From Pyrus communis (lineage: Eukaryota; Streptophyta; Magnoliopsida; Rosales; Rosaceae): 64,000 bases of DNA. Where the stretch lies: the NCBI RefSeq assembly GCF_963583255.1, contig NC_084805.1, positions 1,566,560-1,630,559 of the forward strand, written 5' to 3'. The notes beneath the pieces are model-generated. The model did not search any database. It was given only the letters and a program-made list of their open reading frames with translations, and was not told where the DNA came from. Position numbers and translations under genes: made by a program. Below, piece by piece: positions 1-10,686 of the stretch (positions within the stretch are counted from its first letter, which is position 1; each line of letters begins with the position of its first letter).

Positions 1-2344
1 TTGAAGTGTTATTACCTCAAATTAATTAATGTGTAGTTTATTCAATGTCTCTCATTAAATATTTGAATTTATGAAAATGAAAATTATAATAAAATATAAT
101 TAATACATCAAAATTAGGAAGAAAAAGAGAAATAATTAAAACATCAAAATATAATTAATAAATAAAATAATTAATGTATCAAGAGATTAAAATTAGATTT
201 TAATCTTACTCATGTTTTTAATTTAAAAGCTATTTTTATAAAAAAAAAAATTAGAATGAAGTTTCCTTTTTTGTAAATTACAACAATGAAAAATCACGCG
301 TTGCACGTAAGAATCAACATCTATATTTTCTCTTTTGTTTAATATGCCATCAACGCATCCATCACATTTGAAATTTTGTGGAAGTCCCTCTCTCACATTA
401 ATAAAGTTTGGTTTGTGTTGGACAGCTGCCCAAGAGACGACCCAATGGCATAAACAAAATTTTCAAATAATGAGATCGTAATATCAACTGAAAAAAAAGT
501 TTTATTGGACCATTTCGTCGAACACTTAATAGATATTTGTCAATTCTTGTCAACAATGTCAAAAGTATATGCTAACATATGTCGACAACTACGATAATTT
601 GTAGAGGCTTGTCGAGAGTGATATAGGATTCTGTGAAGTAATGTTGAGAATTCTCAATGCTTTTCAACTAAAGTATATCATATAAGAAGAGAGAAAATAA
701 AAACAAAAATGATAGAAGAAAATAGAATAAGTAAGAGGAGAATGTTGTAATTTAGTTTCCATTAGTTGTTTATAACGGTCAAATACAATATATATACAAA
801 TATACATGAGGTTTTTAAAGTTATTGAGATCAAGGACAATCAATGATTCCATACTGGCTCCACCATTGCATGGGCCGGATAGGGATATGGCTAAAATATA
901 AATCTATTAATTGTGTTTTGGGACTTCGTCTAACAACTTGGCTTTCTCTTGACTTTGGATGCCATGGATGGCTCATGCAGTTTACTAAAACTAGTATCGT
1001 ACAATTTTTCAGAGACTGTAAGTATAATCTATCAGGAAAATTTGATTTCCATGCTTTCCCCTTCACGTCGGTGACTTGGAGATAATATTGTTTCTTGTCC
1101 GAAGATGAAATAAAATAAAAAGACTTGCATGATCATACTGCATTATATATATTACACTATATATTCTAAACATCAGGAAATACCCCAACCCTAAACCTAA
1201 TGGATTTTATGAAGCCGCTGATTTGGGTACATTAATCTAACCTAATTGCTCTACCACATTCTAAACACAAAATTTGTTAAAAATAGGATGATTAAATTTA
1301 TTTTCTCAAGCGGTAGAGTAGTGAACCTCACAGCGACGACAATCTTCCTCCCCCAAATTCGGGTATTTTTGTACTAAAATGGTCTTTTATGTATAAGAAC
1401 TTTAATATAAGTTTATTAAAATTGGCTCTGTATCTACAGAATCTCAACATCCGTACGTTACAAAATGGATTAGAACTCCTAGGAAATATAATAGAACATA
1501 TGATGATCCCTTTAAAGGGCCTTATAATGGGGAAGACTTTTCACAGAATATATGAAGACGAAGAGGAAAACTAAAACCTTAGAACTTCAAGGAGAAGTGC
1601 TGGAGCAGGGAGAACAGTAAAAAACTGGAACCAGAAGACCCGCAACGAAAAAGAAAACACTATACTTTTCTTGGAAGTTTTGTTTTCACATTTCTTCTCG
1701 GCCTTACAGCCAAGTAGCATTTTCCGACCCCAAATAAAGATAGAAGGAAAAAACCAAATTAAGGTAAATAAATTCTACAGCAACTTGGCAAACAAAAACA
1801 TACTAGAAGAAAACAAGGGAAGTACAAAGAAATTAAGGAAGTATGGGAAACAAAATAAATTTAATACAGGACCAACTACAACGGTGCAAATGTATATTGT
1901 TCAGGAAATAAACTTTTAGCGAAAATGTGCTGCAAAATTGACCAATTTTGCTTCATGTTCACACTCAAATTTTTTAAGAATTAATATCTGTAGAGTTTAG
2001 ACCAAAAATAAAATAAAAAACAAAACCAAAATGCTACTGCACTTTCTTAGTACTCAACTCAGCTCTCCACCTCCTTCCATTCTTACAAGCTTCTAGATTT
2101 AGGTTTGTCTCAAATCACATGCCAACTAACCTGTCCAGCTCAATTTTTATTTTTTCTTTGGAAATTCCAGTACGCCTCTACTTTTGGTTTTCTAAATCTT
2201 ACTTACTCCCATTATAATTGGAATTTTATATATTTATATAGATGCTTTGTCAAGATATGAGAGACATAGTAGTGATTCAAAAAGATCATTAGGAGCCAAA
2301 AATATTTATTATTTTAGATTGGTGTGACCACATTGCAAGTTTTT
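1..2344. other. Intergenic AT-rich DNA, no gene recognised
   Basis: I see no convincing gene in this stretch. Open frames are short (60-82 codons), occur on both strands, and show no recognisable domain or splice pattern. The sequence is AT-rich with several A/T runs. A short ORF pair near 830-1085 exists on both strands at once, which argues against real coding. Confidence 0.6.
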
Positions 2345-2755
2345 GAACAGTTAAAAACTTTTTTGGTCATTATGTTTATGTTTAAAATTTATTTTGGTCA
2401 CTGTATTTTATTTTCTGCTAATTTAGTTATTGTGTTATCACAAGTTAGCAATCCTAGTCCTTCTCAATCAAACGTTAAAAAAAACACACATGACATGCAA
2501 GTGCAGGGGCAACTATGTATTTTCACCTCAATTTCGCACTAGCCTAAAAACTCTAGCTAATTTGGTTCATTTCACACAAAGAAGTGAAAATACATCTTTG
2601 CCCCTACACGTAACTGTCACATGCATTTTTTTAGTGGTTGACTTGTGATAACACAGTGACCAAATTGACAGAAAATAAAACACAATGACCAAAATAAATT
2701 TTAGAAATACACACAGCGACCAAAAACGTTTTAATTTAACCCATTTTTAACAGTC
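2345..2755. mobile_element. Foldback (palindromic) non-autonomous DNA element
   Basis: The two halves are inverted repeats of each other. The left arm (about 2349-2445, with a ttttggtcattatg-type motif and ending in tgttatcacaag) matches the reverse complement of the right arm (about 2640-2750, starting cttgtgataacac). A second nested pair occurs inside, where a tgtattttcac segment near 2517 mirrors gtgaaaatacat near 2585. The whole segment could fold into a long imperfect hairpin. It has no coding capacity. The ends are approximate and no clear target-site duplication was found. Long inverted arms without a transposase fit a foldback or Mutator-like MITE. Confidence 0.7.
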
Positions 2756-3591
2756 CAGCTAGCTACCCTGAAAGCTACAACATGAAAGCTGACCGTCATA
2801 TTTCCAAGGGTTTCCAAATGAAAAGGGTTAATTTCACTTTAATTAGGTGATATTAAACTAAAACAAAAGTATAACTGGTTGAGAACCTTCCCTTCATGTT
2901 CTGTTCTGCAGACCTTAGTTGCATCTTGCATGCACCTATGCTCTTCAAAACTTACAACGAAAATCTTTTACGAATTTTTAAATCATACACGTCAAATTTT
3001 TGTTTAAAAATTCATACACAATAATCGTCATAAGAACGTTCAATAGGCATTTTGAATTCGTAAATGTACTGCATGGTTACCCTTTCCTTTTGTTTTATAC
3101 AGAGAAACCTTGACAAACAGTCAAAAGCAAAATTTTGTTCTTCGAGGGATATCTGTGTGCTAAAAAGGAAGTACGTAGCTAAATTCAGTCTTCACCTAAC
3201 ACTCCTATTTGCACCTAAAAGATGTGGATAACAAAGATTTTGACCAAAATCACATTGACAAGTACGTGCCAAAGGATCACTCAAATTATGATTGTAAAAG
3301 ATATACGTGTTGGGTTTGATCGACGTTAATTAGTTGTTCATATTGATTTGAGAAATTTGATTCAACGAGGATTAACATATCACAATTGCTAAAATATTAA
3401 AATGTATTAACTGCAATATATTGGTTAAATAATTATTGCACGTCGATCAAATATTGACGAGTAATTATGAATTTGTATTTTCATTATTTCAGACATTTTT
3501 CTATTTGGCATCAACTTTTGGTGTAAATACACCATATAACCCCCACAACAGAAAAGCATGGTGTACTAGCAGCTAAAAGACATAAAAAAAA
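2756..3591. other. Intergenic, nothing recognised
   Basis: This is AT-rich sequence between two inverted-repeat elements. I see no open frame with coding character, no tRNA-like structure and no clear repeat ends. Confidence 0.5.
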
Positions 3592-4817
3592 GCGTTAATG
3601 TCAGTTTACTACTCTAAAATTTCTTAGTTTTCAATACTTGATACAAATTTTTTTTTTTATTCCAATGTGGTACATAAAGTTATAATTTTAGAACACTTTC
3701 ATACATCTGTTAAGATTGCTGTTAAATTTTTCGTTAACGGATAACATGGCATTCACGTGAACAATAATTGGACGCCACTTGAATATTATAAAATAATAAA
3801 AACTAAAAAAATTTAAAAAATAAATAAAAATTTGGGCGTCGTCTCCCTCACCCCTTCCGACCCCCCTCCCTTCTCTCGTCTGCACCCACCCTTCCCCCTC
3901 CCTCTTCGACTCCACCCAACGCTGCACTCCGAGGATTGTTGCCATCCTTTCGAGCCCAATTTCGCCCCCAAATAGGCCCGGGCAGTACTTGGCCATAAAC
4001 TTCAAGTCGTAGACCCTCTCGAACAAACAACCTGCCATCTTTGCGAACTCAGTGGGGGAGCTGAGGATGGTCTTCCTCGTCACCTGCTTCATTACATAGG
4101 CCGAGTCGTAGAGGCCGTGGAAGCTCACCCATACGAGCTGCCCTTAAAATCTCAACGAAACCCTCCACAAAAATATCCGAATCGATGCTGAACTTCCCAA
4201 ATTTCTCGAGATCCAAACCATTCGCTTGGAGGAGGGCGATGGATTCTGGAACATGGGGGTCGGTTTCCTCGTCAAAACCCCGAAAGTTGAACTCCTAGGT
4301 GCCGCGGACGTTGCCGCGGTCGTCGAACACGGTGATGCCCAGTTGGATGAGTTTGAGAGAATCGACGTTAAAGGCGAGATCTTGGTAACGGAGGCCCTCG
4401 GAAGCGCCTCTGGGGGAGTTGTGGAGAAACCACGGAAATTCGGTGTCGAACGAGATGATTGGCAAACGGCAGAAACACCGATCGACAGAGGGCCGGGGGG
4501 AAGAGCGGGTGCAAAGGAGAGAAGGGAGTGGGGTCGGAAGGGGTGAGGGAGAAGACGCCCAAAAATTTTATTTTTTTTAAATTTTTTTAGTTTTATTATT
4601 TTATTATTATTATTATTTTAATATGTACGTGGCGTTCAGTCATTGTTCACTTGGTTATCAAGTCATCAGTTAACGACAAATTTATCAACAGCCTTAACGG
4701 ATGTATTAAAATGTCCCAAAATTATAACTTTATGTATCATTCTGGTATGAAAAAAAGTTCATATATCAAATGTTGAAAATCAAAAATTTTTAGGATAAAA
4801 GAAACTAAAAGAAAAGG
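3592..4817. mobile_element. Pack-MULE-like element with long terminal inverted repeats
   Basis: The first 250 or so bases (3592-3860) match the reverse complement of the last 250 (4545-4817). Shared blocks include ttttcaatacttgat versus ttttcaacatttgat, acataaagttataatttt in both arms, catctgttaag versus catccgttaag, and gggcgtcgtctccctcacc versus gggcgtcttctccctcacc. The interior is GC-rich and encodes a broken host gene fragment (CAF1-like) instead of a transposase. Long TIRs around captured host exons are the hallmark of Pack-MULEs. The outer ends are approximate. The flanking A-rich 9-mers (taaaaaaaa, tgaaagaaa) are only weakly alike, so the target-site duplication is not established. A related terminus occurs near 36.9-37.1 kb and 50.89-50.95 kb. 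Confidence 0.75.
3915..4480 (-). pseudogene. Captured CCR4-associated factor 1 (CAF1) deadenylase fragment
   Basis: Read on the minus strand, this stretch gives blocks typical of plant CAF1 homologues, the DEDD-family 3'-5' poly(A) nuclease of the CCR4-NOT complex. An N-terminal block contains EFPWFLHN, then RYQDLAFNVDSLKLIQLGIT and EFNFRGFDEETD. After a frame change come SFHGLYDSAYVMKQVT, FERVYDLKFMAKYCPGLFGG and LERMATILGVQRW. The fragment is broken: an in-frame TAG follows VFDDRGNVRGT, and the frame shifts between the IDSDIFVEGFVEILRAAR block and the FHGLYD block. Family proteins are about 270-280 aa; here roughly 190 residues are represented and both ends are missing. It lies inside the inverted repeats of a Mutator-like element, so it is best read as a transduplicated pseudogene. 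The acidic residues of the DEDD site are only partly present. Confidence 0.8.
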
Positions 4818-6250
4818 TGAAAGAAAAAAGGGAAATTTGAAATAGGTCCAATTTTATAGACTGCCTTTTGAAATAGGTCCAATTTTTAATTACTTTGGAT
4901 CCATATAAAAAAAACCCCAAGAAAAAATTATTAGTTTGTGCCGTTCTTATGGTAATAGTGGTTTTTGTATTGTGACGATCATGTGTTACATTTTATACAT
5001 TATTATATGGATGAATGAATAAGTTATTTACATCGCATGTCATAGGGTGATTATTACATTAAAAAATTCTTCGTACCTGTCATTCATCAAATTAAAGGTT
5101 GTGCATTTGTACGAGGACCTAGATCTGTTTGGAAAATAATTGACTACAGATGATGGGACAAAAAAATAATTAATATTATCTGAACAGCTCACCTTGCATG
5201 TTGATTGAAGTAAAGCGGATTTGTTTATTCATTGTCCAGTTTAGACTTGGGGAGCTTTTTCTCGTTATTGCGGTGATCAGAATAATGTGATTTAAGTCCA
5301 GTTAAACATGTTTAATTATACATTTAAGCATCTTAAATTTATTTACTTTCATTCTTTTTTCCTTCTTAATGTGTTGTTATTGTCTGGAACAACTAGTGCG
5401 ACAAATCTAGTCAGTCAGCATTCACTGCATGATGAAAGATTATTCATATTTGGAAATGAATAATTAATAAAAAAAACTGTATTATTAAGGCAAATGGGCA
5501 CTTAATATTTGTATCTTAAACCTTCAGAGTTAGATATTCGAGTAAATTAGTTAAAAGCTATGCAAAGTGTGAATGTGACAGACTACGTAGTAAAGTTTGG
5601 GTTATGAGAGAGAGAGTGAGAGAGAGAATCGCGCAGCCGGCTGGTCCCTACGTACGGGAAGAATAATAGAAAGTTAGGCAACTAGACACATTTTTCAAAG
5701 ATGTCGATCATGACAAATATTTGATAACAAATCCAGGGAGGACATCCTGCTTAAATTATTAACCTAGAAATAAAGTTGGATCTCTTGCATGCTAACCTTT
5801 CTGTTACGTACTCTTATTGCATGAAACTAAGCCTTATTAAAGTAAAAATGGTCACACCCTTAGCCCTTTAGGTGATACGCTCAGGGAAATGGTTAATGAT
5901 TTTTACAAGCTCTTGTTTATTTTTATTTTTTAATATTTTCAGAAATTTTTACAATCTTTTACTGCGCAGTAATAGAGTGTAAAAATCATATCTATGTATT
6001 TATTGTTATCTATGTTTACAATGAACCTTCTATTCCATGAAACAAGATATAAAAATAAAAATAAAAAGGACAAGGGCATAAATTAACAAAATTCGGTCAA
6101 AGGCCTCATTGGTCCAAACATTAATTGATAATCTATTTAAATAGTCTGGCCCCATTAGCATTATTTTTACAGTAATCATGTTTTTTACTAAGATAATTCA
6201 TAATGACAAGTGAAATTTGGCATGAGTACCATGGTGAAGGGTAAAGACCA
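4818..6250. other. Intergenic region and probable extensin upstream region
   Basis: No gene is visible. A direct repeat of gaaataggtccaattttat-like sequence lies at about 4840-4890, and a GA-rich tract (gagagagagtgagagag) at about 5606-5626. The right end leads into the TATA box of the extensin gene, so its promoter must lie in this region. No specific regulatory motif is claimed. Confidence 0.5.
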
Positions 6251-6254
6251 AGGC

Positions 6255-6263
6255 TATATAAAG
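6255..6263 (+). promoter_or_regulatory. TATA box of extensin gene
   Basis: The sequence tatataaag lies 58-66 bases upstream of the first ATG at 6321. That spacing would give a short 5' UTR of roughly 30 bases, a normal arrangement for a plant TATA-driven gene. Confidence 0.75.
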
Positions 6264-6320
6264 GGTGAGGAGGCTTAGCTTCAGAGGCAGAAAACCAAAA
6301 AAACCCCTTCTTAACGAAGG

Positions 6321-7655
6321 ATGGGAAAAATGGTGCCTTCACAAGTGACCTCTCTTGTGGTCACTCTCCTAGTGGCAATAGTCTCTCTCACATTGCCTTC
6401 AGAAACTTCAGCCAACTACCCTTACACATCTCCACCACCACCGGCCTCTCCTCCCTACCATTACAAGTCACCACCGCCTCCTTCTCCTTCTCCTCCAGTG
6501 CACTACTCACCACCTAAGCATCCCTACCACCCTAAGTCACCACCACCTCCTGTGTACTCACCACCTAAGCATCCCTACCACCCCAAGTCACCACCACCAT
6601 CACCAAAGCCTTACCACTACAAATCCCCACCACCACCTCCTCCTCCAGCGCACTCACCACCCCCACCTAAGGAGCCTTACCACTACAAGTCTCCACCACC
6701 ACCACCCAAGAAGCCCTACCACTACAAATCTCCCCCACCACCTCCTCCTCCAGTTCACTCACCACCACCACCCAAGGAGCCTTACCACTACAAATCTCCA
6801 CCACCACCACCCAAGAAACCTTACCATTACAAGTCTCCTCCACCACCACCAAAGAAGCCCTACCATTACAAGTCTCCTCCCCCACCAGTGCACTCATCCC
6901 CACCACCAAAGAAGCCCTACCATTACAAATCCCCACCACCACCGCCACCACACAAGAAGCCTTATTACCCTGTTCACTCACCACCTCCACCTAAGAAGCC
7001 TTACCACTACAAGTCCCCACCACCACCTTCTCCTACTCCTCCTAAATACTCACCACCTAAGCACCCCTACCACTACAAGTCGCCACCGCCACCGCTACCA
7101 CCCAAGAAGCCTTACCATTACAAGTCCCCACCACCTCCTTCTCCTACTCCCCCTAAATACTCACCACCTAAGCACCCCTACCACTACAAGTCACCACCAC
7201 CTCCACCTAAGAAGCCTTACCACTACAAGTCCCCGCCACCACCTTCTCCTACTCCTCCTAAATACTCACCACCTAAGCACCCCTACCACTACAAGTCACC
7301 ACCGCCACCGCTACCACCCAAGAAGCCTTACCATTACAAGTCACCACCACCACCGCTACCACCCAAGAAGCCTTACCACTACAAGTCTCCACCACCACCA
7401 CCACCGCCCAAGAAGCCTTACCACTACAAGTCTCCACCACCACCACCTCCTCCAGTTCCCACACCATCTCCACCCAAGAAACCTTACCACTACAAATCTC
7501 CCCCACCACCCCCTCCAGTCTATAAGTCTCCTCCACCACCAGTTTACTCACCACCACCACCACCTAAGAAACCTTACAAGCCACCAACTCCTCCAGCAGT
7601 TCACCCACCACACGGTTACATCTATTCCTCACCCCCACCTCCTCACCACTACTAG
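6321..7655 (+). CDS. Extensin, hydroxyproline-rich cell wall glycoprotein
   Basis: The 444-residue protein starts with a signal peptide: residues 1-31, hydrophobic core [13 protein letters not shown], probable cleavage after SETSA. The rest is almost wholly extensin repeat. SPPPP and SPPPPP blocks alternate with KKPYHYK or KHPYHYK, and [14 protein letters not shown] and [10 protein letters not shown] variants are interspersed. In this family the prolines after Ser become hydroxyproline and carry arabinose, while Tyr-X-Tyr units (here YHY) allow intra- and intermolecular cross-links that insolubilise the protein in the wall; Lys and His give positive charge. There is no GPI or lipid-transfer domain, so it is a classical cross-linking extensin. 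The first ATG at 6321 fits the TATA spacing; a second in-frame ATG at 6330 would also leave a signal peptide. Repeats of near-identical DNA units imply expansion by unequal exchange. The 3' UTR contains an intron. Confidence 0.95.
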   Translation: MGKMVPSQVTSLVVTLLVAIVSLTLPSETSANYPYTSPPPPASPPYHYKSPPPPSPSPPVHYSPPKHPYHPKSPPPPVYSPPKHPYHPKSPPPSPKPYHYKSPPPPPPPAHSPPPPKEPYHYKSPPPPPKKPYHYKSPPPPPPPVHSPPPPKEPYHYKSPPPPPKKPYHYKSPPPPPKKPYHYKSPPPPVHSSPPPKKPYHYKSPPPPPPHKKPYYPVHSPPPPKKPYHYKSPPPPSPTPPKYSPPKHPYHYKSPPPPLPPKKPYHYKSPPPPSPTPPKYSPPKHPYHYKSPPPPPKKPYHYKSPPPPSPTPPKYSPPKHPYHYKSPPPPLPPKKPYHYKSPPPPLPPKKPYHYKSPPPPPPPKKPYHYKSPPPPPPPVPTPSPPKKPYHYKSPPPPPPVYKSPPPPVYSPPPPPKKPYKPPTPPAVHPPHGYIYSSPPPPHHY

Positions 7656-7683
7656 ATATTGAAAGCTTAATTGCATCAAGCTG

Positions 7684-7981
7684 GTAAGCTTCTCCATTTT
7701 ATGTTATCATTCATTAGTTAGTTAGTACTACTGTTGTCAATTTGGAAATCACTATACAACCAAATGCACACTATGACAAAATAACATTTTCCTATAAATT
7801 CTTATTGACTTGTGTTTATTTCCTTTTTTGGCTAATAATCCTTATTGGCATATGCTTAATGTATTTCCAACATATCGTTAATTACTCAATTAATATTTCT
7901 TTTTCTTGATATTCAGTAGTCGTGTGTAACAAATAGACCAATGACAAAGACCTAACAAATAACAATAATATGTCTTTGCAG
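7684..7981 (+). other. Intron in the extensin 3' UTR
   Basis: Twenty-eight bases after the extensin stop codon there is a consensus donor (ctg/gtaagc). A consensus acceptor (gtctttgcag) follows at 7981, giving a 298-bp AT-rich intron wholly within the 3' UTR. The downstream exon is purine-rich and continues to probable polyadenylation signals near 8268-8286 (aataataaaataaata). A 3' UTR intron is a known feature of some dicot extensin genes, tobacco extensin among them. The splice call rests on consensus sites and base composition only. Confidence 0.7.
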
Positions 7982-8290
7982 GTAAGGGAAGAAGAAAGGT
8001 CAGAATAAAGAAAGGGACTGTTGAAGTCGAACAGCACACCTTATCACCACACAAAGAAGAAGAGAAAGAAAAAACGAATCTCCACACAGCTATTGATGTA
8101 ACGTGTTTTATATATGCGATATCCGATAGAGGTTCATATTTTCCTTTCCTTGTAATATTAGACAGTTGTAGGGCACTCATGTTTCGTGTATTTTATTTCC
8201 TGTTTCTCCAAAGAAATGGTATATGTATGTTGTTTGTTTCGACCTTCCAATGGAGATCGAGGTGATCATCATAATAATAAAATAAATACA

Positions 8291-8966
8291 TTCCCCAAAT
8301 TTTACTTAATTTCTTATTTTACTCTTTTAATTAAATTTCCAAATAATGTTATAGAAACCATGTATACCACATTGGTGTACCATTTATTCTCACAAGTAAT
8401 GTATACATGTCACGTCAATTAATTAGTTTTATCTCATTTAATATTGATTAACTTGCTTACATTATATGGTAATAATGTGGTATAATTATGTGGCATCATC
8501 GTCCTTAACATCACTCTAAACTTCCTGGTAATAATATATGCAAGCGGTGTTAACAAATCAAAGGATGAGAAAGAAGAAAAACTATTTGCAAATTCTTATT
8601 CTTAATATTTCATAAACACAAAATAGAGAAGACTATGAATTGTTTGAATGCCTACTAAGTGATCTATTTTGTCAAATCATCTTAGTATTGTATTATTTAA
8701 TTCAATTAAGTGATCTATTTTTTTTCAATTTGTTTTCCATATTTCATGGCTTAAATTTGTGATTACTTTTTCAACATAAATGTCAAATACTTTTTCCAAG
8801 AGTTAATGTTGTCTATTATTTATCCGTTGCTGGGAAAAAAGTTAAAGTGGTAATCTTATTGATAAAACTTAGTTCACTACACTATATGTACAATTGTCTT
8901 CCAGTAGACCATCGTGGATAAAAAATCAAAAGGATTATCGAAACTCCAAAAAATTCTCACTAGTAG
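8291..8966. other. Intergenic, nothing recognised
   Basis: AT-rich sequence downstream of the extensin polyadenylation region. I see no gene-like reading frame or clear repeat ends. Confidence 0.5.
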
Positions 8967-9136
8967 GAGAAATTTTTAGTTGTGACGGGAATACGGGTGG
9001 TATACCACGTGTTTCTATGTAAATTGTGAGAAATTTTATTTTTTATGTTATTAGCTTTTTAACACACATATCTCATCATTTATATAACGACACGTGATAT
9101 ACCACCCCGTATGACGGTCACATTGAAAAATCTCTC
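8967..9136. mobile_element. MITE with 9-bp target-site duplication (Mutator-like)
   Basis: The 170-bp element starts gagaaatttttagttgtgac and ends with an imperfect inverted copy, gtcacattgaaaaatctctc. The inverted arms extend inward over ggtggtataccacgtgt and its partner acacgtgatataccacc. The flanks are cactagtag on the left and cattagtag on the right, a 9-bp duplication with one mismatch, which fits Mutator-like transposition. There is no coding capacity. A truncated relative lies at 30,764-30,874. Confidence 0.8.
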
Positions 9137-9734
9137 CATTAGTAGAAAGATTGTTCAAATTCTACAATGAACCACAACAAGTCTAACTCACTAGGTCATT
9201 GCTGATTGACTATCATTTTATAATCATCTGAGAGCAATATTTTTTTTCCAAATAAGTTATTACTAGAAGCAACGTTTTAAGTTTTAACCTAAATAGGTAT
9301 CTCAACAACGCTAGGGTTTGAGATTAGTATTTTAAGCGACGACAGAGCTCTTTCTTTTCTTTATGTTATCCAAAGTCTTTTTCTTTTTTCTTTTTTATCA
9401 AGACACTGTAGGTCTCTCTCAAATTTATGGATTTTGGATTTTAGTTATGTATTCTTAGTGTGGAAAGTTGACTATAAAATAAGTTGACACTTGTCCTTTA
9501 AACTAATGCAACCGAACAAACTTGTAGTTAACAATTTCATGAAATCATAACATGGTGGAGTGAGTAAGTGAAGAGGAAAGACAATTACGTCGCTCATTCT
9601 AAAATTCAAACAGAGTTTGGTTTATACGCAAATGAGTGGACAAACCTTCCAGTGGATGCAACGGTGGTCATGAATTATGATTGTGTGTAGGGTTTCAAGT
9701 TATGGATTGACTGTCATGCAAAGTGAGTACGTAG

Positions 9735-10498
9735 TGTTGGAGTTTTGAGCGCCTTTACTCCCACATCAGGGAACTCAAGGGAACTCAAGGGAACTTGAGG
9801 TCCTTATATTAAGTTAGTCACCTTTATTAGCGATTAGGTGTTGGACCATTTGGAATGAGGATTGAGGTTTGGGTCACTAATTGTGTGAATTAGGCTTAAT
9901 GATTATACCATAATATTAATATAATGTTAATATTAATTAATCAAGACAAAGGCCTTGGGGGCCTAAGAATTAAAATTAATCTTATCATTAATTTTAATTT
10001 TGAATTAAGTTTTTAATTAAAATTAATTAAAAAAGTTTTGATTAATAGACACAACTATTTGGAAAGAGTTGTGTAACTTCAGATACATCCAAAAGGTATT
10101 TGAAGAGGTATGAAATAATCTATATAATTGGAGTCTCAGTTCCATCGTACTTCATCCTTTTATTTTTCCTATCTCTCCCATACAAAACCTTACAGAGAGT
10201 AAACACACAAAGTAGTTCACCAGAATTCTATAATGCAATGCGGGTTGTAGAATTAGATAGTTGTATCCTGGTCGAGCAGACGTCATAGAACCACAAGCAC
10301 AAGAGTGGGACGGAAATACTGTTCGAATGACATAACTTTTGCTCTAGCCTCTATCTGTAATTCAATCAAGTTAGTATCAATTTAAATTCCTGTATTTATT
10401 TCTGTAATATCATTATGTATTACAAGTATATTTCGTTAATAAAGAATTAGTATTTCAGTTTCTGTTATTTTATTTATTTTCTGAATTGTTCTCCAACA
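9735..10498 (+). mobile_element. Putative solo LTR (764 bp)
   Basis: The segment starts TGTTGGAG and ends CTCCAACA, the terminal inverted dinucleotide and 8-bp palindromic ends expected of an LTR. Inside are a tandem repeat of gggaactcaa near 9769-9790, a possible polyadenylation signal (aataaagaa near 10,438), and long AT-rich stretches. There is no reverse transcriptase sequence on either side, so it would be a solo LTR. No matching 5-bp duplication is visible (cgtag on the left, aggga on the right), which leaves the call provisional. Confidence 0.55.
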
Positions 10499-10567
10499 AG
10501 GGAGATAACGATTTTAAAAAAATGAGCGGGTTGAATTTGAATTGATAATAATTAGTAAATTATTTAG

Positions 10568-10686
10568 GGAATTGTTATTAGCACTAAAAAAATCTCATTC
10601 TACACTCCTGATAATTGTATTTTTCTTTCTAATTATAGGAAGTTTGGAGTGGCAAATGATATGTTTTGAGTGCTAATAACAATTCC
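10568..10686. mobile_element. Small MITE with terminal inverted repeats
   Basis: The 119-bp segment begins ggaattgttattagcact and ends with its exact inverted copy agtgctaataacaattcc. The inner arms continue imperfectly (cattctacactcc versus ggagtggcaaatg). It has no coding content. The flanks are AT-rich and no target-site duplication can be defined. Confidence 0.75.

Noticed and set aside
830..1085. Overlapping ORFs on both strands near 0.83-1.09 kb
   Set aside because: Simultaneous opening on both strands without a domain or codon bias; no splice context.
6667..7563. Minus-strand ORFs across the extensin gene (107 and 96 codons)
   Set aside because: They are reverse readings of the proline-codon repeats, giving Val/Glu-rich low-complexity peptides.
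6400..7640. Regularly spaced repeats that might suggest a CRISPR array
   Set aside because: They are codon repeats of an extensin in a eukaryotic genome; there are no unique spacers of uniform length.
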